Source: an uncultured Acetobacteraceae bacterium (lineage in GTDB: Bacteria; Pseudomonadota; Alphaproteobacteria; Acetobacterales; Acetobacteraceae). From it: a DNA stretch of 64,000 nt. Location of the stretch: positions 1-64,000 of the forward strand of contig CAIRCM010000004.1 in the NCBI GenBank assembly GCA_903877125.1. The letters are read 5' to 3'. Both the position numbers and the translations under genes were made by a program. This document shows, in pieces, positions 16,145 through 24,952 of this stretch. Each line of letters starts with the position of its first letter. The first letter of the stretch is position 1. The notes below the pieces were generated by a model, which ran no database searches, was not told where the DNA came from, and worked only from the letters and a program-made list of their open reading frames with translations.

Positions 16145-17794
16145 GTGGCCGAGTCCCCCATTCGAACCGCATTGTTCGTCGATTTCGATCAGGTTTACGG
16201 CGGTCTATACCGCATCCGTCCGGAAGCGGCAGAACGCTTCGCCACCCAGCCCGACAAGTGGCTTCGGTTTTTCGAGGAAGGACGGCATGTCATAGGCCCC
16301 GATTCGGAGGAGGAAACCACACAGCGTGTCATCCTGGTGCGCAAATGCTATTTGAATCCGGTTGGATCTGTGCGCAACGCCGTTGCGCCATCCTATCGGT
16401 CGGGACCTCCGATTCGGGATTCGCAGGATAGTTTCAGCAAATACCGGGCGTATTTTACCCGCGCGGCGTTTTCGGTCGTGGACTGCCCGCCGCTGACGAG
16501 CAGGGGCAAAAATTCCGCCGATATCGTGATGGCAATGGATATCATCGACGCACTCGGGCACAAGACACATTTCGAGGAATTTATCATTCTCTCGGGCGAC
16601 GCGGATTTTACGCCCGTGCTGCTGCGCCTGCGGGAGCATGATCGCGCGACGACGATCCTTGGCGACACGCTGGTTGCCGCCGCCTATCGCGCTGCGTGCG
16701 ACAATCAGGTGTGGCAGCAGGATTTCATCGAACATGCCATGGGCATGAGTGCTCAGGCCCCGATCACGCGTGATCCGGAAGACCGGCCCGATGGCGCGCG
16801 GCCTTCGCTGATTACCAACGTAACCCAAGCCGTGGCCAATTATCTGCGCCAGGGCGGGCCGCGCCCGATCAACCATCTGATCCCGGTGTTCAATGGGTTT
16901 CCGGAATTCGTCTATCCGACGGACGGGTTGAAATGGTTCGGTTACGGCTCGTTGACCCGCCTTGTCGATGAGATGGCGGGCCGCGAACCGGCGCTGCAGA
17001 TCGACAAATCCGACCCGAGCTTCTGGGTGTTGTCGTGCCTGCCGAGTTCGGAAACCCCCGAACAGGATGAGGCCGCGTTGATTCAGCGCATCATCGCATG
17101 CGTGCGCGACATCTTGACGAAGGAACCGGAACCCGTTCCGCTCGCCCGTCTGGGCCAACTGGTGCGGCACCAACTGCCGATGGCGCAGGACGCGGACTGG
17201 CCAGGCGGGCGTCTGCTCGCCGATCTGCTACGCGAGGCCAACGACCCGCATATCGCGGTGATTTCGGACCCGCCGGGCTTCGCGCACGATCCGATCGTCC
17301 ATCCGCGACGCGAAGGCCGGCAGCAACCGTCCGCCGATCAGGGGCACGACATCAAGGCGCTGATGACGAAGGTCACGCGCGTATCCGGTTGTCCGGCACT
17401 GCGTCCCAGCGAGTTCCGCCTGATGTTCGAACAGATGGCGGCGGAGCTGCAACACCTCAATGGTGCCTCCCGCGTGCCGTGGACACAGTGGTATCTCGCT
17501 TCGGCGGTCTACGAACGTTGTGCCGAACAGGGTGCTCGGATCAGTCGCGATGCGGTGTCATATGTGCTCACCAGCTTGGAGAACGCAGGTTACAACTGGC
17601 ATGCCGGGCCGGACTACCATTCGGCCGACAATCTGACCGATACCTTCCTCGATAATCTGGAGGCGCTGTGCGAAGGCGCTCGGCTGGAATTGACGGACGA
17701 GGAACTGGGGATGCTGGAAGAATGGATCAGCGATACCCCGTTCGAAGGCGATGAGGCGTCGGAAGCGGCGGAACCCGAGGCCGACGCAGCGTAA
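16145..17794 (+). CDS. NYN-domain protein with LOTUS-like C-terminal region
   Basis: A 549-residue protein. Residues 8-190 form a NYN (PIN-like) nuclease domain with the expected acidic residues D13 and D15 (F-V-D-F-D-Q), D126 and D132 (N-S-A-D-I-V-M-A-M-D), D152 and D154 (L-S-G-D-A-D-F). Three helical blocks follow (about 220-300, 310-390, 405-500). Their spacing and their G-L-K-W-F-G-like and L-x-x-L-V-R-like positions resemble OST-HTH/LOTUS RNA-binding modules; this second assignment is tentative. The tail is acidic. Such proteins are thought to bind or cut RNA. The start is GTG 16145 with AAGGA upstream. It converges on the DUF4139 gene, six bases apart. Confidence 0.78.
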   Translation: MAESPIRTALFVDFDQVYGGLYRIRPEAAERFATQPDKWLRFFEEGRHVIGPDSEEETTQRVILVRKCYLNPVGSVRNAVAPSYRSGPPIRDSQDSFSKYRAYFTRAAFSVVDCPPLTSRGKNSADIVMAMDIIDALGHKTHFEEFIILSGDADFTPVLLRLREHDRATTILGDTLVAAAYRAACDNQVWQQDFIEHAMGMSAQAPITRDPEDRPDGARPSLITNVTQAVANYLRQGGPRPINHLIPVFNGFPEFVYPTDGLKWFGYGSLTRLVDEMAGREPALQIDKSDPSFWVLSCLPSSETPEQDEAALIQRIIACVRDILTKEPEPVPLARLGQLVRHQLPMAQDADWPGGRLLADLLREANDPHIAVISDPPGFAHDPIVHPRREGRQQPSADQGHDIKALMTKVTRVSGCPALRPSEFRLMFEQMAAELQHLNGASRVPWTQWYLASAVYERCAEQGARISRDAVSYVLTSLENAGYNWHAGPDYHSADNLTDTFLDNLEALCEGARLELTDEELGMLEEWISDTPFEGDEASEAAEPEADAA

Positions 17795-17800
17795 GCCCTG

Positions 17801-19822
17801 TCAGATGCGCAATGAGGCGATCGCGTCGGCGAGGGCTTTGTGGGCCTTTTCCGCCGCCGACGTGGCATCGGCGATGGCAGCGCGCAACTGATCGATCCTT
17901 GTTTCGTCGGCGTCGAGAGCCTTGGTGAGCCGACTGCGCAGGGCATCGCCAGCGCTGACGGCCGCCAAATTCTGGCGCAGTCGGTCTTCGTCGGCCTGCA
18001 CGCCGTCCAACGTTTTGTTCAACGAATCGATCTCGGCCCGCTTGCGTGCCTCATCGCGGCGGAGGTCGATCAGATGGCGCAGCGCCGCGCGGCCGGCCTG
18101 ATCGATGTGGTCATTGCCGACGATCAACTGAAGGAGCTGATCGTCGCCCGCCAGCAGGGCGGTCGTCTGCCGGGCGGGCTGGTCGAGATACACGGTTACG
18201 GCCTGGGTCTCACCGGGTTTCAGCGACATCGCCAGACGCCAGGCGGATTCGGTGGTTTCCTCGGCCTTGGCCGCGCCCTGGGCGATCGTGAGAGTCTGGT
18301 TGCCATTGGCCTTGGGAATGGCCAGCAACACCGAGCGCGGTTCGTTGGCGGGCGCGGTCACCGAGATACGGAAGACCTGGCGGAAGCGCTGGACATAGGT
18401 CAGAACGCCATCCGCGACGCTGAAGGCTGACACCACGGATGGCGCCGTCGTCTGGGTGGCATCGACCGACGTGCGGAGGTCCTGCGCGAAGGACAACAGC
18501 CGCACCTGCCCGGCCGGCAGCCCGCCCAGGCGCGCATCGCCCACGAAGCCGACGGCCGTCCGGGATTCGTAGAGCGTCAGGACGCCAGCGGGCAGACTCA
18601 GCCCGGTGTCGTTATGGACGCGGATTGAGGAGAACGGATGGGCCTGCCCATAGGATGCGAGGTCGACCCGTTCGGCTGGGACGTCCTTGTCCACGATCGG
18701 CAGGGTTTCGGAATGGCCGGCCTGAAGGTCGACCGGCTGCGCGAGGGTGAAGCTGGTCTCCTCGGCGGATTCATCGGCCGTCGCGGCCTGCGCCGGGGCC
18801 GCCATCGGGATTGACGCCGGAGCGGGAGAGGGCGGGGGCGGCGGCAGGGGCATGCCGGCGCCAATGCCGAAGGCGGGCGCCACGATGCCACGCAGCGCGG
18901 GGGCTTTCATGGCCGCGCCAGCCGGCTCGGCGGGTCGCGCTTCGGTGTCGATGTCCGGAAGAACATGGCCGAGGATCTCGACCGGGACTTCCGGACGCTG
19001 CACGAAGTAGGATCGATACAGCGCCTGCCGGAAGCTAACGGGATTGCCGTATTGCAGGGTCAGAGACACGCCTTTCCAGTCGGCGCCCGACTGGTTTTCC
19101 AGCGTTGCCCAGCCCTGCAGGCGCGCCTTGGGCGAGCCGGTTTCGGGCAGCAGCAGCCGATAGGTGGCTTTCCACAACGGCGCGCCTGCGACGTAGCCGA
19201 CCGCGACGGTGCGCTTGCCGCCCCCTTTGACGCGGATGGTCAAGTGGCGGGCGGTCCTGCCGGCTTCGCGCCTCAGGGCTTCCATCGCCTGCTCGATTCG
19301 GGCGCGCAGCACGGGATCGGCCACCTGCACCGCTTCGGCGTCCTCCAGCACGAACTGGCGGAGGCCTTCGGCGGTGAGCAACGTCACGCGGCTGGTCTGA
19401 ACGCTCGCCTGATCGGTGGTCTTGGTGGCGGCCTCCACCTGCATGATACGGCCGGTCATCGGACGCGGGCCCTGCACCGTGACTTCGGTCCCACGGAGGG
19501 CGTTGAGGTAGTCGGTCGGCGATTTCAACGCGTCCGGGCCGAAGGGGAGATCGCCGAAGGCGGCGATGGTGTTGTCCTTGCCGGGCAATTCGACACCCGC
19601 GACTCCGCCGGATGCGTCGAAGACGACCAGCGATTTCAGCACGTCGTCAACTTGGTCGAGCGGGACGTCGAGGCCGAGCGTGGCATCGCCCTCCACGTCG
19701 GCGGCGTATTCGAAATAGCCGATGCCGCCGGAGGAGAGCATGACACGTTTCAGGGTCAGGTCGGCGGCGGTAGCCGGGAAAGCGAGACCCAGGGACAGGA
19801 AAGCGAGGACGATCTGGCGCAT
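17801..19822 (-). CDS. DUF4139 domain-containing exported protein
   Basis: A 673-residue protein with a Sec signal (M-R-Q-I-V-L, hydrophobic, ending A-T-A-A). The mature part starts with L-T-L-K-R-V-M-L-S-S-G-G-I-G-Y-F-E-Y, a conserved N-terminal block. The central beta-rich region contains W-K-A-T-Y-R-L and N-Q-S-G-A-D-W, both typical of DUF4139. A Pro/Ala-rich linker lies near 320-370. The last 110 residues are predicted coiled coil (R-R-D-E-A-R-K-R-A-E, E-D-R-L-R-Q-N-L). The frame extends 15 codons further upstream, but the signal sequence fixes ATG 19820-19822. The function is unknown; an envelope location is likely. Confidence 0.82.
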   Translation of the reverse strand: MRQIVLAFLSLGLAFPATAADLTLKRVMLSSGGIGYFEYAADVEGDATLGLDVPLDQVDDVLKSLVVFDASGGVAGVELPGKDNTIAAFGDLPFGPDALKSPTDYLNALRGTEVTVQGPRPMTGRIMQVEAATKTTDQASVQTSRVTLLTAEGLRQFVLEDAEAVQVADPVLRARIEQAMEALRREAGRTARHLTIRVKGGGKRTVAVGYVAGAPLWKATYRLLLPETGSPKARLQGWATLENQSGADWKGVSLTLQYGNPVSFRQALYRSYFVQRPEVPVEILGHVLPDIDTEARPAEPAGAAMKAPALRGIVAPAFGIGAGMPLPPPPPSPAPASIPMAAPAQAATADESAEETSFTLAQPVDLQAGHSETLPIVDKDVPAERVDLASYGQAHPFSSIRVHNDTGLSLPAGVLTLYESRTAVGFVGDARLGGLPAGQVRLLSFAQDLRTSVDATQTTAPSVVSAFSVADGVLTYVQRFRQVFRISVTAPANEPRSVLLAIPKANGNQTLTIAQGAAKAEETTESAWRLAMSLKPGETQAVTVYLDQPARQTTALLAGDDQLLQLIVGNDHIDQAGRAALRHLIDLRRDEARKRAEIDSLNKTLDGVQADEDRLRQNLAAVSAGDALRSRLTKALDADETRIDQLRAAIADATSAAEKAHKALADAIASLRI

Positions 19823-19899
19823 CGGACGGGAGTCTCCGGCTGTGTTGTCGGAGCCTGTCCCCGCCATCCCCAGGGATCAAGTGACGAAATGGTGCGTTT

Positions 19900-19999
19900 G
19901 AGCGCGATCGGGTCAAGCTGACCCAATCGTGCTCTATAAATCTTTGTTTGATCGCGTGATTCACGCCGCCGTGTGATTCCACCTCTGGCGATCACGCTC
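19900..19999 (+). mobile_element. 100-bp MITE-like element, copy C
   Basis: Third copy, same length and orientation. The left end is GAGCGCGATC, one mismatch from the reverse complement of its right end GATCACGCTC. The right end is followed by TA (20000-20001); the left has TT instead. TA plus the last element base gives the TAG stop codon of the thiolase gene (minus strand, 19999-20001). The palindrome in its left half has decayed slightly (GGGTCAAGCTGACCCAA). Confidence 0.8.
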
Positions 20000-21147
20000 T
20001 AAAGTCGTTCGATGATCGTGACGTTGGCGGTTCCGCCGCCCTCGCACATGGTCTGCAGGCCGTAGCGACCGCCGGTGCGTTCGAGCTCGTGCAGCATCGT
20101 CGTCATGATGCGCGCACCCGTCGCACCGATCGGGTGTCCGAGGGAAATACCGCCGCCGTTGGGGTTCAGCTTGGCGTGCGGGACCGGGGTTTCCGCCAAC
20201 AGGGCCATCGGGACGGAGGCAAAGGCTTCATTACATTCGACGATATCGAGATCGTCCCAAGCCAGACCGGTCCGTTGCATCGCTCGTTTGGTGGCTGGGA
20301 TGGGCGCGGTGAGCATGATGATGGGGTCGTCGCCCATCACGCTCATGTGGTGGATGCGGGCACGGGGGGGCAGGCCGTAGCGTTTCAGCGCGGCTTCGGA
20401 GACGATCAGCACGGCGGCGGCTGCGTCGCAGGTCTGGCTGGACACGGCGGCGGTGAGCAGCGGAAAGCCCGGTAGCGGCTTCAGTTCAGCCATTTTTTCC
20501 AGCGACGACGCGCGCGGGGTTTCGTCCTTCGTCACGCCGTTCAGCGGCACGATTTCGCGGTCGAATTTTCCGGCCGCCTGAGCCGCCAATGCTCGATTGT
20601 GGCTTTCCAGCGCGAAAACTTCCATCGCTTCGCGCGAAAAATTCCATTTTTCGGCGATCATCGATGCGCCGCGGAACTGGGAGACCTCCTGCGTGCCGAA
20701 GCGGGCGACCCAACCCTCGGAGGTGGAAAAGGGATCGCCGAGGCCCAAAGGTTCGGCCGCCCCGAACGCATACCCTATGGGAATTTGCGACATGGTCTGC
20801 ACGCCGCCGGCGACGACGACGTCCTGGGTGCCGCTCATGACTGCCTGAGCAGCGAAGTGGATCGCCTGCTGGGACGATCCGCACATGCGATCGATCGTGA
20901 CACCGGGCACGGTGAGCGGCAGGCCGGCGGCGAGCCAGCATGTGCGGGCGATATTGAAGGACAGCGGCCCAACAGCGTCGATGGCGCCGAAAACGACGTC
21001 GTCATACTCGTCAGCGGGGATCGCGTTGCGTTCGACGAGGTGGCGCAGCACATGGCCGCCGAGATCGGCGGGATGCACCTGGGCCAAACCGCCCCGGCGG
21101 CGGCCGGTCGGGGTGCGGATGGCGTCGACGATGTAGGCCTGAGACAT
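19999..21147 (-). CDS. Acetyl-CoA acetyltransferase family protein (thiolase)
   Basis: A 382-residue thiolase. The acylated nucleophile is C89 (D-R-M-C-G-S-S-Q-Q-A), H338 sits in N-P-N-G-G-G-I-S-L-G-H-P-I-G-A-T-G-A-R, and the second cysteine is C368 (T-M-C-E-G-G-G-T-A-N). The usual ending is C-x-G-G-G-x-G-x-A; here the second Gly is missing and the protein stops soon after, so the tail is short. Its stop codon coincides with the end of MITE copy C, so the C-terminus could have been changed by the insertion. It lies just upstream of a hotdog thioesterase in reverse order (stop of the thioesterase 21161, start of the thiolase 21147), so the two are probably co-transcribed for acyl-CoA breakdown. 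Confidence 0.88.
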   Translation of the reverse strand: MSQAYIVDAIRTPTGRRRGGLAQVHPADLGGHVLRHLVERNAIPADEYDDVVFGAIDAVGPLSFNIARTCWLAAGLPLTVPGVTIDRMCGSSQQAIHFAAQAVMSGTQDVVVAGGVQTMSQIPIGYAFGAAEPLGLGDPFSTSEGWVARFGTQEVSQFRGASMIAEKWNFSREAMEVFALESHNRALAAQAAGKFDREIVPLNGVTKDETPRASSLEKMAELKPLPGFPLLTAAVSSQTCDAAAAVLIVSEAALKRYGLPPRARIHHMSVMGDDPIIMLTAPIPATKRAMQRTGLAWDDLDIVECNEAFASVPMALLAETPVPHAKLNPNGGGISLGHPIGATGARIMTTMLHELERTGGRYGLQTMCEGGGTANVTIIERL

Positions 21148-21160
21148 GGTGCGGGTCCTT

Positions 21161-21580
21161 TTATGGGAGGTCGATCACAGCCTGGGTCTGGGTAACCTTG
21201 GCCGCGAGGCGACCGTTTTCATGCCGCAGGCTGGTTTCCCACACCTGCGTGCGGCGGCCGCGGTGCAGCGGCACGCTTTCGGCGATCAGCCTGGCATTGA
21301 CCGGCGTGCCGGCGAAGAAGTTCGATTTGCTCTCGATGGTCGTGGTGAATTGCCTGTCGCGGAGATTGAGCACCGCCCCCATCGCGCCGATGGTATCGGC
21401 ATAGGCCATCATGACGCCGCCGTGCACGCTGTCGGCCTCGGTGCAATGGTCCTGGCGAATGGTCATCTCGGCGACGACGCGGTCTTTCCGCGCGACGGTG
21501 ATCGTGAAGCCCAGGAAGTTGGGTACGCCGGGCAGGCGCGCGAGCATGGCCAGCGCTTGCTCGCGCAAATCTTCGGTCAT
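21161..21580 (-). CDS. PaaI-family hotdog thioesterase
   Basis: A 139-residue single hotdog-fold protein that probably hydrolyses an acyl-CoA or aryl-CoA. The key segment is S-V-H-G-G-V-M-M-A-Y-A-D-T, where H-G-G and the following Asp belong to the PaaI/YbgC active site. It ends T-Q-T-Q-A-V-I-D-L. It is 13 bp upstream of the thiolase on the same strand, which suggests a role in the same acyl-CoA pathway. The start is ATG 21578-21580. No substrate can be deduced. Confidence 0.82.
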   Translation of the reverse strand: MTEDLREQALAMLARLPGVPNFLGFTITVARKDRVVAEMTIRQDHCTEADSVHGGVMMAYADTIGAMGAVLNLRDRQFTTTIESKSNFFAGTPVNARLIAESVPLHRGRRTQVWETSLRHENGRLAAKVTQTQAVIDLP

Positions 21581-21613
21581 CGGTGTCCTCCCCGCGTGTA
21601 ACGGGGCGGAAGA

Positions 21614-22048
21614 TTAACCGGTGCCGTGGACGTAGGCTACCAAGCTTTCGACCTCATGTTCGCGCTGGGTGATGATGGATTTCACCACGTCGCCGATGCT
21701 GACGAGGCCGACGAGTTCACCGCGATCGACGACCGGCAGATGACGGAACCGGCCCTCGGTCATCATTTCCATCGCCTCGCTTTCGGTTGTCGAGGGATGG
21801 GCGAACTGGAGGGCCTTGGTCATGAGCTGACCGGCGGTCATGTCCAGCCCCCCGGCGCCATTGGCCGCGAGGCAGCGGACGATATCGCGCTCGCTGACGA
21901 TGCCGAGCAGGTGGGTGTCGTCGTCGACGACGAGGACGGCGCCGATGCGGTGTTCGGCGAGGATTTTGGCGACTTCGGCGATGGTCAACGATGGGTCGAC
22001 CGAGGTAACCCGGTTGCCCTTGTGTTTCAGAATTGCCGCGACTGTCAT
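21614..22048 (-). CDS. CBS-domain-pair protein
   Basis: A 144-residue protein that is nothing but two CBS motifs. The first spans about 5-60 with L-L-G-I-V-S-E-R-D-I-V-R, the second about 75-130 with H-L-P-V-V-D-R-G-E-L-V-G-L-V-S-I-G-D-V-V-K. Such small proteins usually sense adenine nucleotides and regulate a partner. The frame opens five codons earlier, but GGGAG stands before ATG 22046-22048. It is 33 bp upstream of the thioesterase and may head that operon. Confidence 0.85.
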   Translation of the reverse strand: MTVAAILKHKGNRVTSVDPSLTIAEVAKILAEHRIGAVLVVDDDTHLLGIVSERDIVRCLAANGAGGLDMTAGQLMTKALQFAHPSTTESEAMEMMTEGRFRHLPVVDRGELVGLVSIGDVVKSIITQREHEVESLVAYVHGTG

Positions 22049-22204
22049 GGCGCACACTCCCATCTGTTGGGGGCGCGCGATCCGGGGCCGGAAGTCAGAC
22101 CGCCGGCCGGAACCGTCCGCGCGTCTTCTCCGCGCTGGAGAATGCGCGTTTTTTCACCGGAGGTGCAAAGTATTTCTTGTGCCGCGATCAATCCGTTGCC
22201 GCGA

Positions 22205-23410
22205 TCAGTCCGTCCGGGGCACGGCGACGACGCCGGCCCGGATCATCTCCGCGATTTCCGCCTCGCCGTAGCCGTGTTCGGCGAGGACGTCGCGTGTGTC
22301 CTCGCCCACCCGCGGCGCGTGGGCGCGGCGGGTGCCGCTTTGCAGCGGCGGCAGGCCGGGGATGTTCGGCATGGGCACCAACTGGTCGATGCCGGGCTGC
22401 GCCAGCCAGGACATGATGCCGGTGGCGGCGACCTGTTCCTCCTTCAGGAACTCCTCGTAACTGTTCACCCGGCCGTTCATGATGCCGCGTTCGGTCAAGC
22501 GTTCGCTCAGCCATTCGGTGGTGCGGGATTTGATTTCCGGGCGGACGATGTCGAGCAGTTCGTCGAGATTGTCGCCGCGCCCCTTGTGGGTGGCGAAGCG
22601 TGGATCGTCGTGGAGGTCCATCCGTTCGATAGTTTCGCAGAACGGTTTCCAGTCGCCGGGCCGCACCATGGTGATGTTGATCTGGCCATTGGCGGTGTTG
22701 AACACGCCATTCGGCATCGACGTGCGCTGTGCGACGCCTTTTTCCAGATAGTTCGCGATCAGACGGATCACCGACAGCATCGCCCCGCCATGCATCAGGC
22801 TGAGTTCGATGAAACGCCCCTGTTTCACCGCCTGCTCGCGCCGGACATAGAGCGAGGTGGAGATGGCCTGAAAGCCCAGCAGCCCGCTGAACATATCGAT
22901 CAGGGATATGGCGATGCGATGGGGATGGTTGTCGTGCTCGCCCTTGTTCTCGGTGACGATGCCGATGAAGGCCTGGAGCACCGGGTCCATGGCCGGACGG
23001 GCGGCGAGAGGGCCGGTCTGGCCGAAACCGGAGATCGAATAATAGAGAAGGCCGGGATTGCGGGCGCTGACGGCATCGTAGCCGAAACCGTAGCGTTGAA
23101 TGGTGCCGGGTTTGAAACCCTCCATGAAGACATCGGCGCCGTCGATCAGGCGCCAGAGGACTTCCCTGCCCTTTTCGGTTTTCAGATCGAGCGCCAAAGC
23201 GCGTTTGCCGAGCGTGCCGTAGAAGGAAAAGGCGGAGTGGTCGCCATAGGTGCGGCCGAGGATTCGCGACCAATCGCCGCCGTTATGCGGGGTTTCAACC
23301 TTGATGACGTCGGCGCCGTGCTGGGCCAGCATCATCGCGCATGAGGGGCCGGCGACGCCGCCGGTGAGGTCGATCACCTTCAGCCCCGCGAAGGCTGCGT
23401 TGTAGTCCAT
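22205..23410 (-). CDS. CaiB/BaiF-type (class III) CoA transferase
   Basis: A 401-residue CoA transferase. The N-terminal block L-K-V-I-D-L-T-G-G-V-A-G-P-S-C-A-M-M-L, then A-D-V-I-K-V-E-T-P, D-V-F-M-E-G-F-K-P-G and S-I-S-G-F-G-Q-T-G-P are all class III signatures. D172 (S-L-I-D-M-F-S-G) is the likely catalytic aspartate by position. The enzyme moves CoA between carboxylic acids, often to start degradation. It stands alone, 156 bp from the CBS gene and 199 bp from the methyltransferase. Substrates cannot be told. Confidence 0.88.
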   Translation of the reverse strand: MDYNAAFAGLKVIDLTGGVAGPSCAMMLAQHGADVIKVETPHNGGDWSRILGRTYGDHSAFSFYGTLGKRALALDLKTEKGREVLWRLIDGADVFMEGFKPGTIQRYGFGYDAVSARNPGLLYYSISGFGQTGPLAARPAMDPVLQAFIGIVTENKGEHDNHPHRIAISLIDMFSGLLGFQAISTSLYVRREQAVKQGRFIELSLMHGGAMLSVIRLIANYLEKGVAQRTSMPNGVFNTANGQINITMVRPGDWKPFCETIERMDLHDDPRFATHKGRGDNLDELLDIVRPEIKSRTTEWLSERLTERGIMNGRVNSYEEFLKEEQVAATGIMSWLAQPGIDQLVPMPNIPGLPPLQSGTRRAHAPRVGEDTRDVLAEHGYGEAEIAEMIRAGVVAVPRTD

Positions 23411-23475
23411 GGTTTCCTCCGAAGCTTTAGCGGGAAGCTATCAGGCGGAGGGGGTTGGGAAAAGTCTTGGGCCAG

Positions 23476-23610
23476 CAGGCTGCTGAAAAACTGGGTCGGT
23501 CGGTCTGCCGGCGCCTTTCCGCACAGGATTCGTCAAAAATTCGCAACGATGTGACACCATCGTGTCTTCGCTTTGTCCTTTCCTGCACGAAAATTCGCTC
23601 AGCAGCCTGC
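23476..23610. mobile_element. 135-bp MITE-like element with 12-bp perfect terminal inverted repeats
   Basis: The left end is GCAGGCTGCTGA (23476-23487) and the right end is TCAGCAGCCTGC (23599-23610), a perfect inverted repeat. The right end is followed by TA (23611-23612), while CA stands at the left. The interior has no gene and contains AAAAATTCGC/GCGAATTTT-like AT-rich patches. Its sequence is unrelated to the 100-bp family. TA plus its last base forms the TAG stop codon of the methyltransferase gene, as seen with copies B and C of the other family. Confidence 0.65.
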
Positions 23611-24860
23611 TAGAGACGGCGCAAAAGGACGATCCGGTTGGAGTTCGTGCCGGCGTTGTTGTTGCTGACACCCCAACAATTGGCGGTCTTGGTGAACGCC
23701 TGCTGATTGACCAGCACGGCCTCCCTGACGAAGGGCAAACCCTCCGCGGCCTGCCAGACCAGCCGTTCCAGGAGGATTTTGCCCCGGCGGACCTCCCCGA
23801 CCTCGAACGCGACATGGCCCCCGGACCGGAGGATTCGCGCCTGTTCGGCCAGCACGTTTCGCACCATTTCGATCCAAGCGGGTTCGGTGCGGTGCATTCC
23901 GATGGCGACCGCGCCGACATCGATGCCGGCGAACCAGCAGCGGAGCCAGTTGTCGTCGGCATATTGAACGATGTCGAGAAATGGCGGGGAGGTGACTGTC
24001 AGGGTGACCGACCCGGACGGGATCGACGCGGTTTCCGACGCGGGGCCAACCATCAGATGCGCCGGCGGATGGGGACCGGGCATTCCGTCCTTGAGCAGGC
24101 TCGCGGATTTTTTCAGGATGATGGCGGCGATATCGCGCGGTGGCGGCACCATGCCGGTTTTGGCATTCAGTTTGAGTTGAGTGGCAACGCTCACCGCCTG
24201 GTTGGGCGGCATCGTCCGGCCGGAGAAAAACCCGGGGCTATGACCGGTCAGGCGGTTGAGTGCGACCATCCTGATCCAATCGGTCTCCCTGTCGGGGTTG
24301 GGATTGTCGAGCGGGGCGTGCGTCAGCAGCCATCTCTGAAGGGCGGTGAGTCGGCGCAGCGTGGCCGGGTGATAGAAGGCGAGCAGGTCCTCCCGCTCGA
24401 TCTCGGCGTGATCCCAATCGACCTCCTTCAGGCGGGCGGCGATACCGGTAAGCGTGGGTGGATCGAGCCTGGGACGGGTCAACAGCACGGACAGCGGATT
24501 GATATCGTTGCCGACCGGCCGCCGTCCCATCAGCGCGGCCTGTATTGGGGTGGTGCCACGACCCATGAAGGGATCGTGGACCGCCGCCCCGGCTTCGGTC
24601 AGACCGTTGATGAAAAAAGCCGGCAGTTGCGGCTTGAAGCACGCTCGGTAAGACACCTCGTGGATCGAATGGGCCTGACGCTGGCCGGCGGTCCAGAATT
24701 CGTTGACCAGATAGGGAATGCCGCCTTCGTCGAACGCCGCGGTCTTGGCACCGAAGCGGTCGAATGCCTTCACGTGGGAAAGGAAGTCGACCGAGCCCAG
24801 CGGCACGTCCCGCGCCGGACGCGCGGCGCGGTTTGCTTGACCGCCCGGCGACATGTCCAC
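23610..24860 (-). CDS. Putative orphan DNA methyltransferase (N4-cytosine/N6-adenine type)
   Basis: A 416-residue protein with two SAM-methyltransferase motifs in order: motif I at residues 96-104 (D-P-F-M-G-R-G-T-T, then G-N-D-I-N-P for the acidic ribose contact) and motif IV at 290-294 (T-S-P-P-F). The SPPF form suits an amino-methyltransferase acting on DNA cytosine-N4 or adenine-N6; an RNA substrate is possible because TRM11-like enzymes have a similar order. The 185-residue stretch between the motifs may hold the target-recognition part. No restriction endonuclease is adjacent. The stop codon TAG is at the border of a MITE-like element, so the C-terminus may be secondary. Confidence 0.72.
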   Translation of the reverse strand: MDMSPGGQANRAARPARDVPLGSVDFLSHVKAFDRFGAKTAAFDEGGIPYLVNEFWTAGQRQAHSIHEVSYRACFKPQLPAFFINGLTEAGAAVHDPFMGRGTTPIQAALMGRRPVGNDINPLSVLLTRPRLDPPTLTGIAARLKEVDWDHAEIEREDLLAFYHPATLRRLTALQRWLLTHAPLDNPNPDRETDWIRMVALNRLTGHSPGFFSGRTMPPNQAVSVATQLKLNAKTGMVPPPRDIAAIILKKSASLLKDGMPGPHPPAHLMVGPASETASIPSGSVTLTVTSPPFLDIVQYADDNWLRCWFAGIDVGAVAIGMHRTEPAWIEMVRNVLAEQARILRSGGHVAFEVGEVRRGKILLERLVWQAAEGLPFVREAVLVNQQAFTKTANCWGVSNNNAGTNSNRIVLLRRL

Positions 24861-24952
24861 GCAAAACTCCGACCGATTCGCTGGATGTCAGACTATCGCC
24901 GCCGCGACCGAAGATATAGGCGGCAGCGATAGCCTTCGATCATTGTCGCGCC

